Numbered from the stretch's first letter, positions 34,264-45,238 are shown. The stretch: DNA of 64,000 bases from Kingdonia uniflora (GCA_014058105.1 JACGCM010002784.1:1488001-1552000); one strand, 5' to 3'. Numbers and translations are program-made. Notes: a model not told the origin generated them from the sequence alone.

Positions 34264-34913
34264 ATGACAGTTTCCACCCTAACTTTTACTGTAGGGGAGT
34301 TAGTCGAACAATTGCGTCTCACAAACCTCGCATTGGGTTCCGTTTCGGCGAATCGGCGAAGCCGTTCGAAAATGAAGGGGTTATGGAGGTGGATGGTGAC
34401 GAGGACATTCCGGCTTTCGATGATTCTAGTGATGCGATTTCGTCAAAGAGCACCCAGGTTCTAGCAAGTCAATGAATCCTATGCGTAATCTTTATATTGG
34501 CTTTAAGATTGAGATTTCGGTTTTCGATGGTTCCGTCGATGCCGAGAAATTAGATAATTGGTTAGATAGGCTGGAGACCTATTTTTCCGTGGATGAATAT
34601 TCCAATGCTCAGAAGATTTGCTTTTCTACTTTGAAATTCATGTCACTCACTTTCGTGGTGGAAATCTTGCCAGAAACGACATGATGTCGGAAGTCTGAGT
34701 TGGAAAGAATTCAAGGTCTTGGTGAGGAAGCAATTTTATCCGATTGGGTATGAACAGGAGCGATGGTACAAATGGAACAATTTATGCCAAAGGTTTGGGC
34801 AATCCGTACAACAATTCACTACGAAATTTCATAACCAAGAGTTGGTTTTGGATATTGACGTGGATGAGTACGACATGATTATGAAGTATACGGGGGGTTT
34901 ATCGGAGCCCATT
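34264..34913 (+). pseudogene. Element D gag, 5' part
   Basis: The pieces are YIGFKIEISVFDGSVDAEKL, DNWLDRLETYFSVDEYSNAQ, VSWKEFKVLVRKQFYPIGYE, QERWYKWNNLCQRFGQSVQQ and YDMIMKYTGGLSEPI. They match the gypsy gag pattern of an 'F.G..d...W...le.yF' segment, 'W..f...l..qF.P.gY' and 'L.Q...SVq.yt..F'. The reading is then broken by the solo LTR. One frameshift with a TGA lies at about 34682. Confidence 0.85.
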
Positions 34914-36304
34914 TGTAAGGTCCCGTAAAATTATTTTATTCTTAATCTCTTATCAGCATTCATATCTCTCATTTGCATCTTTTAGCACTCTAAAATTCTT
35001 GTTATCAGTAGTTGTAGCTTTTACCTGTTACTGGGTTGCTTCTGGGTTGTGGTTTTCCCTCTGGGATAAGAAGAGGAAGAGGTGTGTCGCTTCAGGAGAC
35101 CGGTGTTTGGTTTTCCTCTTTAATGTTAGATATTCCCAGTTGTCATTTGAACGAGTTCTTTAGTCGTTCGAACGAATCAGACTTGTCTTCTGGACATTTT
35201 GTCCATTGGATGTCCTCTGTCGTTCGAAAGACTCGATCACTCCACTGGAATTTTCTTCTTGAACAACAGAGTTATTCGAACGAGTTCTTTAGTCGTTCGA
35301 ACGACCTGTCGTTTTCTTTATATACAGAGCCTTCCTCATAATTTCATTTTTACTCTCTCTCCCAACTGACCTTCAACTGACTGAGCCCTAACCTAATTTT
35401 CTTCAAATTGATTACCTTCCCTTGCTCTATCAGGTGTTTTGAGGTTGGATTATCACTCTGGTTACTCCTGGTTCTGATATTTGGAAGAATTCCGGCTTCG
35501 TTCGTGATTGGTCTTCGCTCTTCGCTGAGTATTGGCCGTTCTTCCTTCCGGTGAGTAGTTCTCTCTATTATCTCCCTTGTGGATGCTTAAATTTCAGTGT
35601 TGGCTGCTATTGGTGATTTTAAGGGTTGGTGAATTTGGGTGTTTTGTTAAATTCTTGATCGTAATTGTCGCAGGCAGGGTAGTGATTGTTCTGGCTTGCT
35701 TGTTGGACCTTTTGGGATTGGTGTTGATCATTGAACTTGTTGGTTGTTTGGATTCCCTGACTTTACTTGGACCTTTTAGATGATGTTAGCTGGAGGTAGT
35801 GTGGTTCTTTGAATCTGAATTAGAAACAGTCACTCTATAGTTATATTATACTTTAGATTATTTATATCATTCATCTCTCACTCTTTTCGGCAGTAGCTCT
35901 ATTAGTAGATTGTTTAGTCTTGTTGGGATTCAGTGAGCCGTGGTTTTGCTCACTCTCGCTATTGTAAACATTTCAGAGGTTGATTAACTAGTTTGTTGAG
36001 GACACTAGTTGAGCTTAGTGCCTGCGAGCAGTTGCAGATCAGTCCTAGTCTTAGTACTCATGTATGATATTTTAGACTTTGTACAGTGTCGCTGTATATA
36101 TTCAGGACATTGCATCGGTTTTCAGTTTTAAGATGTATATATATGTCTATTGCTTCCGCTTATTGTTTCTTTTAACTCTGATGATTATTACTATTGAATG
36201 ACCTAGCCTGTATTCTTTATGGCTTGGTCGTTCCTGTGATTACTGGCGTGCCAGAATCACAATATTTGGCTTACCTTACCAAATAGTAATTTTGGGGCGT
36301 TACA
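34914..36304 (+). mobile_element. Solo LTR inside element D gag
   Basis: This 1391-bp LTR starts TGTAAGGTCCCGTAAAATT and ends TTTGGGGCGTTACA, ends typical of large chromovirus (Tekay/Del-like) LTRs. An exact duplication CCATT flanks it (34909-34913 and 36305-36309). No internal domain remains, so it arose by LTR-LTR recombination. Gag sequence resumes in frame after it. Several GTTCGAACGA motifs occur at 35146-35310. A short TA-rich region near 36130 is the likely core promoter. Confidence 0.93.
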
Positions 36305-36580
36305 CCATTAGAAGAGAATTAAAGCTCTTTAAGATAGAAAATTTCAAGGACGCTACCGTTAAAGTAATTGCCATTAAAGGCAAGTACTTGAAGAGCGACA
36401 AGAAAGACGACAAGAACAAGTCAGGTTCCAAGGCTAATTTGAAGTTTGATCAGAAAGGGGAGTCCAAAGGAGAGGGATCTTCATTCAAAGGGACTATTTG
36501 TAGTCATTGCAAGGCTACTGGGTACAATTCTGATAGATATTGGAAACTTCACCCGGAGCTTCGGCCAAAGGAGTAGAAGG
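36305..36580 (+). pseudogene. Element D gag, 3' part with zinc knuckle
   Basis: After the solo LTR the frame reads LRRELKLFKIENFKDATVKV, then a Lys-rich linker and ICSHCKATGYNSDRYWKLHP. The knuckle C-x2-C-x4 and the WKLHPELRPK ending match plant gypsy gags (CxHCx..GH....CWKLHPElrPK). The His and last Cys positions are changed to Tyr, so the knuckle is degenerate. A TAG at about 36574 ends it. Confidence 0.8.
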
Positions 36581-36589
36581 GTAAGAAAG

Positions 36590-37175
36590 TGAAATGTGCA
36601 CTAGCCGCAGCGATTGTGGATCTTCCAGATTTAGATAAGCCAAATCTTAAGCTTACTCTAATGTTCAAGAAACCTCTAGTTATTGACGAGGCGAGTCGGG
36701 AAGAACTTTTCTTTGTCAGCATTCAAGTGAAGCAGAACTTAGTCGTGGCCATTATTGATCCGAGTTGCCAGAAGAATTTAATTTCTGAGGAGGTGGTGAA
36801 GATGATGAGTTTGGCTACTGTGGCTCATCTTAAGCCGTATGGTTTGGGCTAGATTCAGAAAGACGCAGAGTTGAAGATCACTTAGCAGTGTATGTTCAAG
36901 TTTGTGATTACTGAGAAGTTTATTGATGAAGTGACATGTGAGGTGGTTCCGTTGGACGTGCGTCAAGTCATCTTGGGTAACCCTTATCTTTGGGACCGAG
37001 ATGCAATCCATTACCGTCATGCTCGCAAGTATCGTTTGGTGAAGGATGGGGCTGAGGTTCATATTAATGCGTGCAATGAACATATCCCTACCAGTAATTT
37101 AGTAACGGCGACTCAGGCGAAGAGGTTGGTTAATGCGACGGACAAATTTCTTTTGTTGTTGGTACGACTGGTTTA
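36590..37175 (+). pseudogene. Element D protease region
   Basis: LFFVSIQVKQNLVVAIIDPS and CQKNLISEEVVKMMSL stand where gypsy proteases have '..v.al.DSGAT.nfIs..v...l.l'. The catalytic D is kept (IIDPS) but the motif is altered from D-S-G to D-P-S. FVITEKFIDEVTCEVVPLDV and RQVILGNPYLWDRDAIHY match 'C.VvPld..d.iLG.pWL...'. A TAG lies at about 36850. Confidence 0.75.
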
Positions 37176-37199
37176 AGAAGGTCTGTCGGCTACAGTATT

Positions 37200-38420
37200 A
37201 TCTACTTTGGCAATGTCTCCTAAGCAACAAACCGATATGGGGGAGTTGCAAGAGGAGTATAAAGACTGGTTTCTTGGCATAGAAGGGATGTCGCGCAAGA
37301 GGGATGTGGAGCATGATATCACCTTGGTGAATGGTGAGCCACTACCCAATGTTGCGTTATATCGAACTTCTGTTATAGAGTCTGATGAGATTAAGAAATA
37401 AGTACATGAACTCCTAGAGCAAGGAGTTATTAATCCAAGTAGCTCACCTTGTGGTTCGCCGGTGTTATTGGTACCGAAGAAGAATGGGTCTTGGAGGATG
37501 TGTGTGGATTATCGGGAATTGAACATGATCACGGTGATGAATAGTTATCCGCTTTCACGGATTGACGAGCTTTTAGATAAGTTACAGACGGCTCAGTTTT
37601 TTACCAAGTTGGATCTTAAGTCGGGTTACCATCAAGTTCGAATCCGGGAGGAGGATACTTGGAAGACGGCGTTCAAAACCAAACAGGGCTTATTTGAGTG
37701 GTTAGTGATGCCTTTTGGGTTATGCAATGCTCCAGTGACGTTTATGCGACTAATGAATGTGGTACCTCGTGTATTTATTGCTGATTTTTTAATTGTATAT
37801 TTGGATGATATCTTGATATATAGTCGTACATGGGTGGAACATCTTGGGTATTTACGCAAAGTGTTGGGCGTGTTACGATCACAACTGCTTTTCCTTAACG
37901 GGAAGAATTACAAGTTTGGGAAACAGGAGCTAGTTTATTTGGGTTTTATTGTTGGTGGCGGTGAGCTTAAGGTTGATCCAGAGAAGGTCTCGGTCATTAC
38001 TAATTGGCCTAGACCCCGCACAGTGACGAAAGTGAGGAGTTTTATGGGTTTTTGTCTGTACTTACATAAATTTATTCGGCATTTTTCACAAATTGCCGCA
38101 CCGCTGCATTCTTTGACGAAGACCGGGGTACAATTTTTATGCTAAGAGCACCATGAGAAGACTTCTATGTTCCTAAAGTGGAAGATTACTGATGCACCAA
38201 TGTTAGTATTACCTAATTTGCAGTGGCCTTTTAAGGTCGAGACAGATGCGTCAGACTATGTATTGGGGGCAATCCTTTTACAGGATGGGAAGTCGGTTGC
38301 TTACCATTTTGAGATGATTATAGGAGCAGTACGTAACTATACTACCTTCGATAAGGAGTTCTACACGTTATATCAATCAGTGAAGCATTGGCGGAGTTAC
38401 TTATTGGGGAAGTAGGTTAT
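37200..38420 (+). pseudogene. Element D reverse transcriptase and RNase H
   Basis: RT blocks: PLPNVALYRTSVIESDEIKK, then VPKKNGSWRMCVDYRELNMI, YPLSRIDELLDKLQTAQFFT, KLDLKSGYHQVRIREEDTWK, LFEWLVMPFGLCNAPVTFMR and IVYLDDILIYSRTWVEHLGY. The YLDD catalytic site is intact. RNase H follows: FKVETDASDYVLGAILLQDG and YTTFDKEFYTLYQSVKHWRS, with the catalytic D (TDAS) and E visible. Stops at 37399, 38143 and 38413 interrupt it. This is a typical Ty3/gypsy polymerase. Confidence 0.93.
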
Positions 38421-38499
38421 GATACATTCCGATCACTAACCGTTACAGTTCCTATCTACGCAGTCTAAGCTTCAGCAAGCTCGCCATATGAAGTGGATG

Positions 38500-39880
38500 T
38501 CGCACCTTTAGCAGTTTACCTTATTGATCAAGTATAAGAAAGGAGTGGACAACAAGATGGCTGATATGTTATCTCGACCCCCATTACCAACTATTTCCGC
38601 TTTGTTGGTAGTTATGCAGATCTTGCCGATTGTTCCTTCTGAGTACGTTTCAGGGTATGATGACGACAATGAGCTTAGTGTGATTCACGAGAAGTTGCTA
38701 CAGAGAAAGACTTGCGAGTATGTTCTGAAGGATGGTTAGATTTATAGGGGTAGTCTACTAAGTATTCCTGAGGGTGGAGACTGTTTACAGTGGATTCGAG
38801 AGGCACATTGCTCCCGGGTGGCAGGTCATTTTGGGGTTGAGAAGACTCTTTTGAATTTGCGGCGTTATGTCTATTGGCCGAAGATCCAGGTGGATGTCGC
38901 TCTTGTGGTTTGTGGTTGCGTGCTATGCAACATATCAAAGCCTTCCAATAGGAAGATAGAACTGTACTTACCATTGCTAGTTCCTAGTCGACCTTGAGAG
39001 AGTATTTTGATAGATTTTATGGGTGGTTTACCCAAGACCAGGTGTAAGAATGACTATTTGTGTTGTGGTGGTGGATCAATTCAGCAAGATGATTGTTCTT
39101 ATTCCATGCCAGAAGACGGTCATGGGGGAAGGAGCAGCGCGATTATTTTTTAGAGACGTCTGGAGGTATTTCGGTCTCCCTTCTTCTATTATTTCTGATA
39201 GGGGTAGCCATTTTTTGGGGCATTTTTGGAGATCATTATGGGGGATGATGAACACTAAGTTATTGAGAAGTACTACTCTTCATCTCCAGACGGACAGGCA
39301 AACAGAAGTCGTTAATTGCATTATGGTACATTTATTACGGGGATTCCATTCTAAGCATCCTAAGACTTGGGATAAGAGTTTACCCTATCTTTAGTTTGCG
39401 TTCAACTGGGTAATTCATGGTTCCACGTTAAAGTCTCCTTTTGAAGTTTGTTTGGGGTACTTTCCACAAAGCCCTTTTGATTTGGCGTTTAGTCTTGGCG
39501 ATAAGACGGGGTCAGGGAAGGAGGAAGAGAAGCAGGTTAAAGCTTAGCGTTTCATTGAGAAGATCAGCAAGACTCATGAGGTGGTTGAAGCTCAGTTGAA
39601 GAAGACTCGAGTGAAGTATAAGGCTCGCCACGACAAACATCGAGTTGAGTGTTCTTTTCTTGAGGGCGACCTCGTTTGGTTGCATTTGGGTAAGGAACGG
39701 CTTAAGGGGGAAGGTAAGAAGCTCAAACCTATCCGTTATGGTCCGTTTTTGATCTTCAAAAAGATTGGTGACAATGTATTCCAGTTGGATTTGCCACCCT
39801 TCATGAAGATGTATTCGGTGATTAATGTCGAGTATTGGGAGTTGTTTGAGCCGTCTCTTATGGATAAAAACTCTTAAATC
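38500..39880 (+). pseudogene. Element D integrase
   Basis: The zinc domain reads IREAHCSRVAGHFGVEKTLL, RYVYWPKIQVDVALVVCGCV and LCNISK (H-H-C-C). The core has ICVVVVDQFSKMIVLIPCQK, FGLPSSIISDRGSHFLGHFW and LHLQTDRQTEVVNCIMVHLL, giving the D, D and E of the catalytic triad. The C-terminal part has KYKARHDKHRVECSFLEGDL, VWLHLGKERL and KKLKPIRYGPFLIFKKIGDN, the standard gypsy integrase tail. A few stops (about 38738, 39392, 39545) break it. Confidence 0.92.
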
Positions 39881-40100
39881 GATACTCGTCTACCGTTAGT
39901 TGATGACTTATGGATGGAAAGAGAAGATCCATTGTTGGAGGATGGTATTCTAGAGATGAAGGTTCATACTACAAGACAGAGTGCTATTCAATCATTCCTA
40001 GTTAGGAAGTAGGGTATACTACCAAGTAAGTCAAAGTGGTACAGCAGGGAATTGGGCATCGCCGCATTCCCACATCTCCAGTTCTAGCTTGAGGAAGAGA
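39880..40100 (+). pseudogene. Element D chromodomain-like tail
   Basis: After the integrase, REDPLLEDGILEMKVHTTRQ, SAIQSFLVRK and a stop, then SKSKWYSRELGIAAFPHLQF, resemble the 'E.I.ed....R.g...y.yLVkWkG.p..e..We.e..l...P' pattern of chromoviruses in a decayed form. The PR-RT-RH-INT-CHD order and tRNA-Met primer support chromovirus membership, but the chromodomain call is tentative. Confidence 0.5.
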
Positions 40101-40125
40101 TCAAGGCTCCTAAAGGGGGGAGCCA

Positions 40126-40669
40126 TGTTTCAGGAGGATCTGACGAAGACATAAAGGTTTTCAAGTTTCTATTCGATCAGAATTGTTTCTGTTCGAATAC
40201 ATTTCTACCTAATGAATTTTATTCGAACAGACTTATTTTTGTTTGAATACATTTCTGTTTGATGGGTTTTATTCAAACATGCTTGTTTTTGTTCGAATAT
40301 ATTTATGCCTAATGGATTGTATTCGAATAGATTTTTTGTCTATTCGAATACACTTTATTTTATTTGAACATAAACTTATTCAATTCGAACAGAGGCGTAA
40401 TTCAGCCATTTTCCTTTTGGCGTGGTTGTATTTTGGGGGGTGTTTTTGCCTCGAGATACGTATTTTTAATATTTTAGGTTCCCTAGTATATAAAGGGGAC
40501 TTAGGTTATTTCTTTTCAATGTTAGATCTGAAAGAGAGAAGAGAGAAACCTAGGGTTTCTTCTCGTAATTACTTCGTTTTGAGTAATCGAATTCTCTATT
40601 TTTCCAAACCGATTGGTGTTCTTCGTTATTTCTCTACTAACACAAGCTTCTCAATCGTATTGTGGATTA
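40126..40669 (+). repeat. Element D 3' LTR
   Basis: This is a direct copy of 33534-34077. It starts TGTTTCAGGAGGATC just after the purine tract and ends TTGTGGATTA before the duplication ATGAG. The TTCGAA repeat array is present with more substitutions. Confidence 0.93.
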
Positions 40670-40767
40670 ATGAGATGGTACTATCTATAGGATCTTAGTC
40701 TACATTGTTGTTCACATATGCATGAACCTATTTATTAATTTGATTTTGTTTATCAATATACATGTAG

Positions 40768-40938
40768 TCGTGGATCTTTGCATATTTCCCAAAGCTTCCT
40801 GGGTTACTGAAGGAGCTAGATTCTGATAACTGCGAGCACTATACTTGTTGGGAATGGAGTGGATCAATTACAGATAGAAACGGTGGCTCGACTTTACTAA
40901 AGTTCAGGGAAGCATTGGATAATTACAAAGTAGAGGAT
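40768..40938 (+). pseudogene. PMD exon after element D
   Basis: An acceptor (CATGTAG) precedes TCGTGGATC. The frame reads SWIFAYFPKLPGLLKELDSD, NCEHYTCWEWSGSITDRNGG and STLLKFREALDNYKVED. It joins in phase zero to the preceding exon end TTLLE. PMD proteins have 'LLqlWawehfp' and 'W......l..yR..LD.l...d.' here. A GT donor follows (GATGTAAGT). Confidence 0.85.
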
Positions 40939-41058
40939 GTAAGTTGATTAGATGTCTTCTTCATCTTTATTTTGTGTTTGCACAGTTTCTTCTTTAGATG
41001 TCTTTCCCGTCTCTTTTGTTGTTCTTAACATAATACATTTGACTCATTTTTCACGTAG

Positions 41059-41575
41059 GTTGTATGAGACCCATATAGAGATAAAAAGAATTTTACACAT
41101 GCGTTCAAGGAGATCACCTATTTTTATGGTGCGCTAGCAAGTCCATACCATATTCAACCCTACTACCCAAATAGGGTTGTGCAATAGTTCTCTTAGAAAT
41201 AAAGCATCCCCACAAAGCCACTGTGTCCAGAGGTGTCCAACCTATGGATCTCAGAAGAGCTGAGAAAATACAACCCTAAGTATGAGTGGGTTGATTACTT
41301 ATCTGCGAAGAAGTGGAAGGAATGGGTATTGAAGAAGGCTGAAAGGGGTCATAGGGTATGAGAAGGGCCTCCCTCCAGTATGTACAGAGGGATACTCGAA
41401 GTGGTTACTGTCTCGTGGACGAGGGTCTGTCTCATTACCTTTGACTTGGCTGCAGATGTTGATGTTGTGCTATTTAGAATTCATCGAAGGAAGGAAGGTT
41501 AAGTCAATGAGGAGGCTGACACCCCCATGGACCAATGTGAAGATGCTGGTGAACAATATGATGTATCGGTTAGTA
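41059..41575 (+). pseudogene. PMD C-terminal exon
   Basis: After an AG (CACGTAG) the frame gives VWDPYRDKKNFTHAFKEITY, FYGALASPYHIQPYYPNRVV, then stops near 41190, then SNLWISEELRKYNPKYEWVD and YLSAKKWKEWVLKKAERGHR. A later piece reads LPPVCTEGYSKWLLSRGRGS. The PMD C-terminus 'V.W.PY', 'L.....l..f..ve.y.pdRVlrQFG' and 'y..Wy' is recognisable. A donor-like GTTAGT follows at about 41570. Confidence 0.8.
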
Positions 41576-41933
41576 CATCTTATGGCAATTTGATTAACTT
41601 CTCTTATATTTTGTTCACTTCACAAAATTTATTCCCTAATATTTTGTTCAGTTCACAAACCACTTTTGTAGCTCAATGAGCATGCCACTCTGTCTCCAAA
41701 TGCCCATGATACCATGCCAACACGGGGTGAATCTAGCGGGTTAGATCAGTAAATCACAATATTAAATGATGAGCTTCAAAAGCTTAAGAAAAATAAAGAT
41801 AAAGAGTCTGAAGCCATCATAAAGCTAGCAGAGGCCCTAAAAGAGATATCAGTTATACCAGCAATGATACTTATTGTTCAATATCTGCATGTAACTTAAT
41901 GTTAGTGTGTATATGCAGTTATCCTTATATCAT

Positions 41934-42106
41934 ATTGTCGAGTTCTACAATTATGACAGTGTATGTGAAGTTATGCATATATAATATTGTCGAGTTCAAC
42001 AATTATGGCAGTGTATGTGAAGTCATCTATATATAATATTGTCGAGATCGACAATAACATAATAAGACATACTATACAATTGTCGAATTCTCACTGGGTC
42101 AACAAT
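41934..42106. repeat. Palindrome cluster 2
   Basis: Units start at 41934, 41986 and 42038 (exact 52-bp spacing; ATTGTCGAGTTCTACAAT and variants). A fourth, wider unit at 42079-42106 has the two half-sites ATTGTCG and ACAAT 28 bp end to end. It lies between PMD-gene exons. Confidence 0.9.
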
Positions 42107-42263
42107 TTAGAGGTTGTGTTAGATTGAAGTTCGCATGTATAGTTTTAATTGGGTAATAGAAATATTGTTTCATCTCATTTTAACCTCAGACAAGTGAATG
42201 TAATTTGCTGAGAGAAACCATTGATCAAATGAGGAGGGCGTGCAACTAAAGCGTGTACTTGAC

Positions 42264-42747
42264 TAATCCATAATACGAATTTAGAAACCCTAATTAGCAG
42301 AAAAGTACAAAGAACAAACCAATTGATAGGGAAAATCCCTTTTAGAGTTTTAATTGTTTAAATAATCGATTACAATTAAATTCTTCTCAAGCCCTAAGTC
42401 TCTCTATCAGAACTCCCATTAATCTCTCCTCCTCTAATCCTGCCTAGTTTTTCCCCTTTTATAGGATTACAAGTTCCTAGTTACAAAATAGGATAAATAT
42501 GCCCTTAAACGCCTAAAGAAATAGGATGAACCGCGCATCTGTTCAAACAGAATAAGTCTCTGTTCGGACAGAAAAGTATATTCGAACAGACAATTCATGT
42601 ATTCAAATAAAGCACCTCAGGCGCCTGTTTATTCAAACATAAAGAAAAGTCTGTTCGATTAGACCTCAAGTCGCTCGAACGACTCCAAATCTCGTTCGAA
42701 CGACTTGGTCAAATTTTTAATAAAACCTTTTAGATCCTCCTGGATCA
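42264..42747 (-). mobile_element. Solo LTR related to element D
   Basis: In reverse orientation this 484-bp LTR starts TGATCCAGGAGGATCT and ends ATTATGGATTA, the termini of element D LTRs. A perfect duplication TTGAC flanks it (42259-42263 and 42748-42752). It contains TTCGAAC and GTTCGAACGA motifs (42545-42710). It is a member of the same family reduced to a solo LTR, in the MULE between PMD exons. Confidence 0.92.
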
Positions 42748-43646
42748 TTGACGAACAATGTGCACTAGTGTACGTAGATCTACCGAGCCAGTTATATGCG
42801 AAGGTAAGGTCTTAAGCATATATCATTATCCCCTCCATTGATTGTTTTATTCCAAACCCTGATGTTCATAATAATATTTTTGTTTGTAGATATTGGAGTG
42901 CAAGAATTTGCAAGAAAAAAAAAATAACTTTGGAGGTAGAGCTAAGGCAAAAATTTGGCCTTGAAGACTGTAATGAGAGCTTATCTGTTGAGTTGAATAA
43001 GAAGGTAATATGGTGTGGAGATGTCATTAACCCCTAATTACTTATTGGGGTCCATTAATCATTCATGCATGTGGCGTAATTATTTTCCAAATATGTACAA
43101 TCTAAAGATAATGAGTCACTAAAAGCGGTCAATGCCCTTTTGATGGAGCAGTTTGACTTGCAACTTCCACCAGCTACACCTGTGAGTTTACCCACACTCT
43201 TATTAGTTTGTGGCTGTATTATTTGCAACTCTGGTAATATTGTTCTTGTGCTACGTGTTTTGAACAACTAGTTATCCTCCAATCACATTAGCCTATGACA
43301 GACCTAAACCTAGCAAAGAAGTATGATGACTTATTGTCTGCAGATGAGGAAGTTAAGAAGAAGTTGACTGCGAAAGAAGATTTTGCAAGTCATTCAAAAT
43401 GAATGAAATTAGTTTTAGTTAGTGAATTGGAGTTTGTATTTGATTATCCAAAAATGGAATATCTATTGGCCGGGTTTGATAGTAGTGACTTTATTTAAGT
43501 TTAATTTTGTGTAGGAGTTTATTTAGTCTATAAATCAGATGTTGTATTCAATTTGGATTCCCTGGTCAATATCAGAATGGTTATGGTAGCACTGATGTGT
43601 TAATATTATCGGTTAACCCCATGTATCAACAATAACAACTGAAGTA

Positions 43647-43726
43647 ATTGTCGATTTAATGCCCCCTCGACAACTAGCATTTGCTTAAACAACATAGTAT
43701 TGTCAATGCATGCATTAATCGACAAT
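43647..43726. repeat. Palindrome cluster 3 (wide type)
   Basis: Two interrupted palindromes, 43647-43675 and 43699-43726, have half-sites ATTGTCGA (or ATTGTCAA) and TCGACAA(T/C) 28-29 bp end to end. Their starts are exactly 52 bp apart. Confidence 0.85.
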
Positions 43727-44396
43727 AATTTACTGTCATATTACCATTAACTGAACTGGATATATATATATAGCTCATCTCCTTTATGTCTTTGGAACAG
43801 AAACTGAATTGGACATCTAAGTATAAGAAAGAAGTTGCGAGATATACGGAAGAAACTAACGATCTCGTAATCCCCCCATCTTCATATTTATTTCATGAAA
43901 TGCTTATTTCACTGTTTATCCTAATGTTGGAGTTTTTTGTTCAGCGTAAGAAAGTTTGTTAATACTGAAGAGATGAAGAAGACTTTGGAAGCATATAACA
44001 ATGAATGGGTATGACCTATTCCTAACTCTTGTACCTATGTTACCTCATGTCATTATTGATAAACTTTGGTTATACACTTATTAATGTCTGCTTTAATATC
44101 TAGTTGTTGTTGTGGCAGGAGGTTTGGCATTAATCATTGAAGAAGGTACTCGCGAGTGAAGGTATGGGAGACATGGGGAACCCAACCTTTGAAGATTTTT
44201 GAACCAGAATAAAAGATTCTTCACAATAGCACAGTAAGGACCCAAAGGAGATTATCAAGAAGACTTGGTTTCCACGGGGCTCACTCTTGAAAATATCATC
44301 ATTTCTAGGAGGGAGAATATGGCTAAGAAGGAAAAGTTAGAAGAAGTTTTATTCTAACCGTGGGCAAAGTATCTTCTAGATGTTCGTGGCGTCGAT

Positions 44397-44924
44397 GTGG
44401 CTGATAATAATTCTGCTTTTAGGGTTCCGGTAACGATTCAGCATCAGAGTCAGCATAGATTCCAGGATATAATGAAAAAGTTGAAGTCTTTTCTCACCAA
44501 GGACCCCGCGTTCTCGAAGAATGTCTTAGGTCAAACATTGGGTATATCATTTAGTCTAGTCGGTGAGAAGGCATATGAATCCTTGTTGCAGGCATTTTTA
44601 TTTGGTCATCAGCATGTGGAATATAGGCATATGGCACATTTACTATCCACTTGCTATGAGAGGGTTCTGATATTCATTGGCCACATTGAAGCATATACAT
44701 TTTTACCTTTTTTTTGGTCACGGAAGAAAAATACTACGTCGAATGAGGAAATGTTCCAGAACCTTCTTATGGATACTAGTAAGTACTGGTGGTTTGGTTT
44801 GGGGGCGGACAAACACTACGTTCATTTATTTCCAAGGTTTAATGCACCAATGCCTCCAGTTTCTACTATTTTCTTCGGTCATGCGAGACTGAAATTCCAC
44901 CAGGCTTTAGGAAAGAACAGTTGA
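44397..44924 (+). pseudogene. Unrecognised 175-codon ORF at the end of the PMD gene
   Basis: This is the longest uninterrupted open stretch of the MULE. It reads MADNNSAFRVPVTIQHQSQH, FQDIMKKLKSFLTKDPAFSK, NVLGQTLGISFSLVGEKAYE, LLSTCYERVLIFIGHIEAYT and KYWWFGLGADKHYVHLFPRF. Upstream in the same frame, past one stop at 44356, are PWAKYLLDVRGVDV and further back sense-like residues, so it is probably the 3' part of a longer exon. It looks predominantly helical with a basic end. I could not match it to a family; a C48 (ULP-like) protease was considered and not supported. Its openness in a decayed element makes it notable. Confidence 0.45.
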
Positions 44925-45238
44925 CGAGGTATTTTGATGTGAGGACCAGGACCTTTAAGGCATTACTGAGATGACACAAAGTAAAGGGGTATCAATTAAA
45001 TGACATGATCGGTGTTGGTTTGTGATGGAACTCTTATCCTTTTATTTTTGAATAACCATTGTATGCCCCTTTATGTATAGGGTTATCGAACAAGTGTTTG
45101 TAAATCCCATTTTTTGTAGTATAGCCAGGCCTATTGGCTCACTGTTATATATGAATCTCAATTATGATTGTTGAAAGTAAGTACATATTGGCTGTGAAAA
45201 ATATTTTAGCAGTGCATTTAGAATCATAAAGATAAAAT

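Larger units (their letters stand above)
33534..40669 (+). mobile_element. Element D: chromovirus-like Ty3/gypsy retrotransposon in a PMD intron
   Basis: LTRs of 544 bp lie at 33534-34077 and 40126-40669 (TGATCCAGGAGG or TGTTTCAGGAGG to TTGTGGATTA). The duplication is ATGAG (33529-33533 and 40670-40674). The primer site TGGTATCA (tRNA-iMet type) starts at 34080, and a purine tract TAAAGGGGGGAGCCA lies at 40111-40125. Order is gag, protease, RT, RNase H, integrase and a chromodomain-like tail. The gag region is interrupted by a 1.4-kb solo LTR. RT is open for 227 codons with YLDD intact; other parts have single stops. It is the best-preserved pol in the window. Confidence 0.93.
41670..43870 (+). 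pseudogene. Coiled-coil exons following the PMD
   Basis: Scattered short exon-like blocks have heptad-rich, charged sequence: ITILNDELQKLKKNKDKESE and AIIKLAEALKE (41755-41850), NLQEKKNNF-like sequence with LRQKFGLEDC (about 42900-43005), KYDDLLSADEEVKKKLTAKE (43318-43380) and LNWTSKYKKEVARYTEETND (43800-43860). Each is followed or preceded by GT/AG-like sites. Together they suggest a long helical tail. Palindrome clusters 2 and 3 and a solo LTR lie in the gaps between these blocks. Confidence 0.45.
6648..44924 (+). pseudogene. MULE-borne plant-mobile-domain (PMD) gene, split by two retrotransposons
   Basis: This is a multi-exon plus-strand gene of the PMD family (aminotransferase-like, plant mobile domain, known from MULEs, gypsy elements and host MAIN/MAIL1 proteins). 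The pieces are: an N-terminal region at 6648-7100; a PMD exon at 7217-7648 continuing at 33119-33390; a PMD exon at about 40768-40938; a PMD C-terminal exon at about 41059-41360 with its tail to about 41575; coiled-coil pieces at 41670-43870; and a 175-codon end piece at 44397-44924. Element B cuts an exon and element D cuts an intron. PMD exons carry isolated nonsense codons (7587 and about 33209), so the gene is dead here. In MULEs such accessory genes may promote activity or counter silencing; that role is inference. Confidence 0.75.

Noticed and set aside
34914..36304. Possible captured host gene in element D
   Set aside because: The terminal TGTAAG...GTTACA, the exact CCATT duplication and the lack of any coding frame fit a solo LTR.
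44397..44924. ULP1-like (C48) protease, often paired with MULEs
   Set aside because: No H-W...D...Q/N...C arrangement is visible in any frame.
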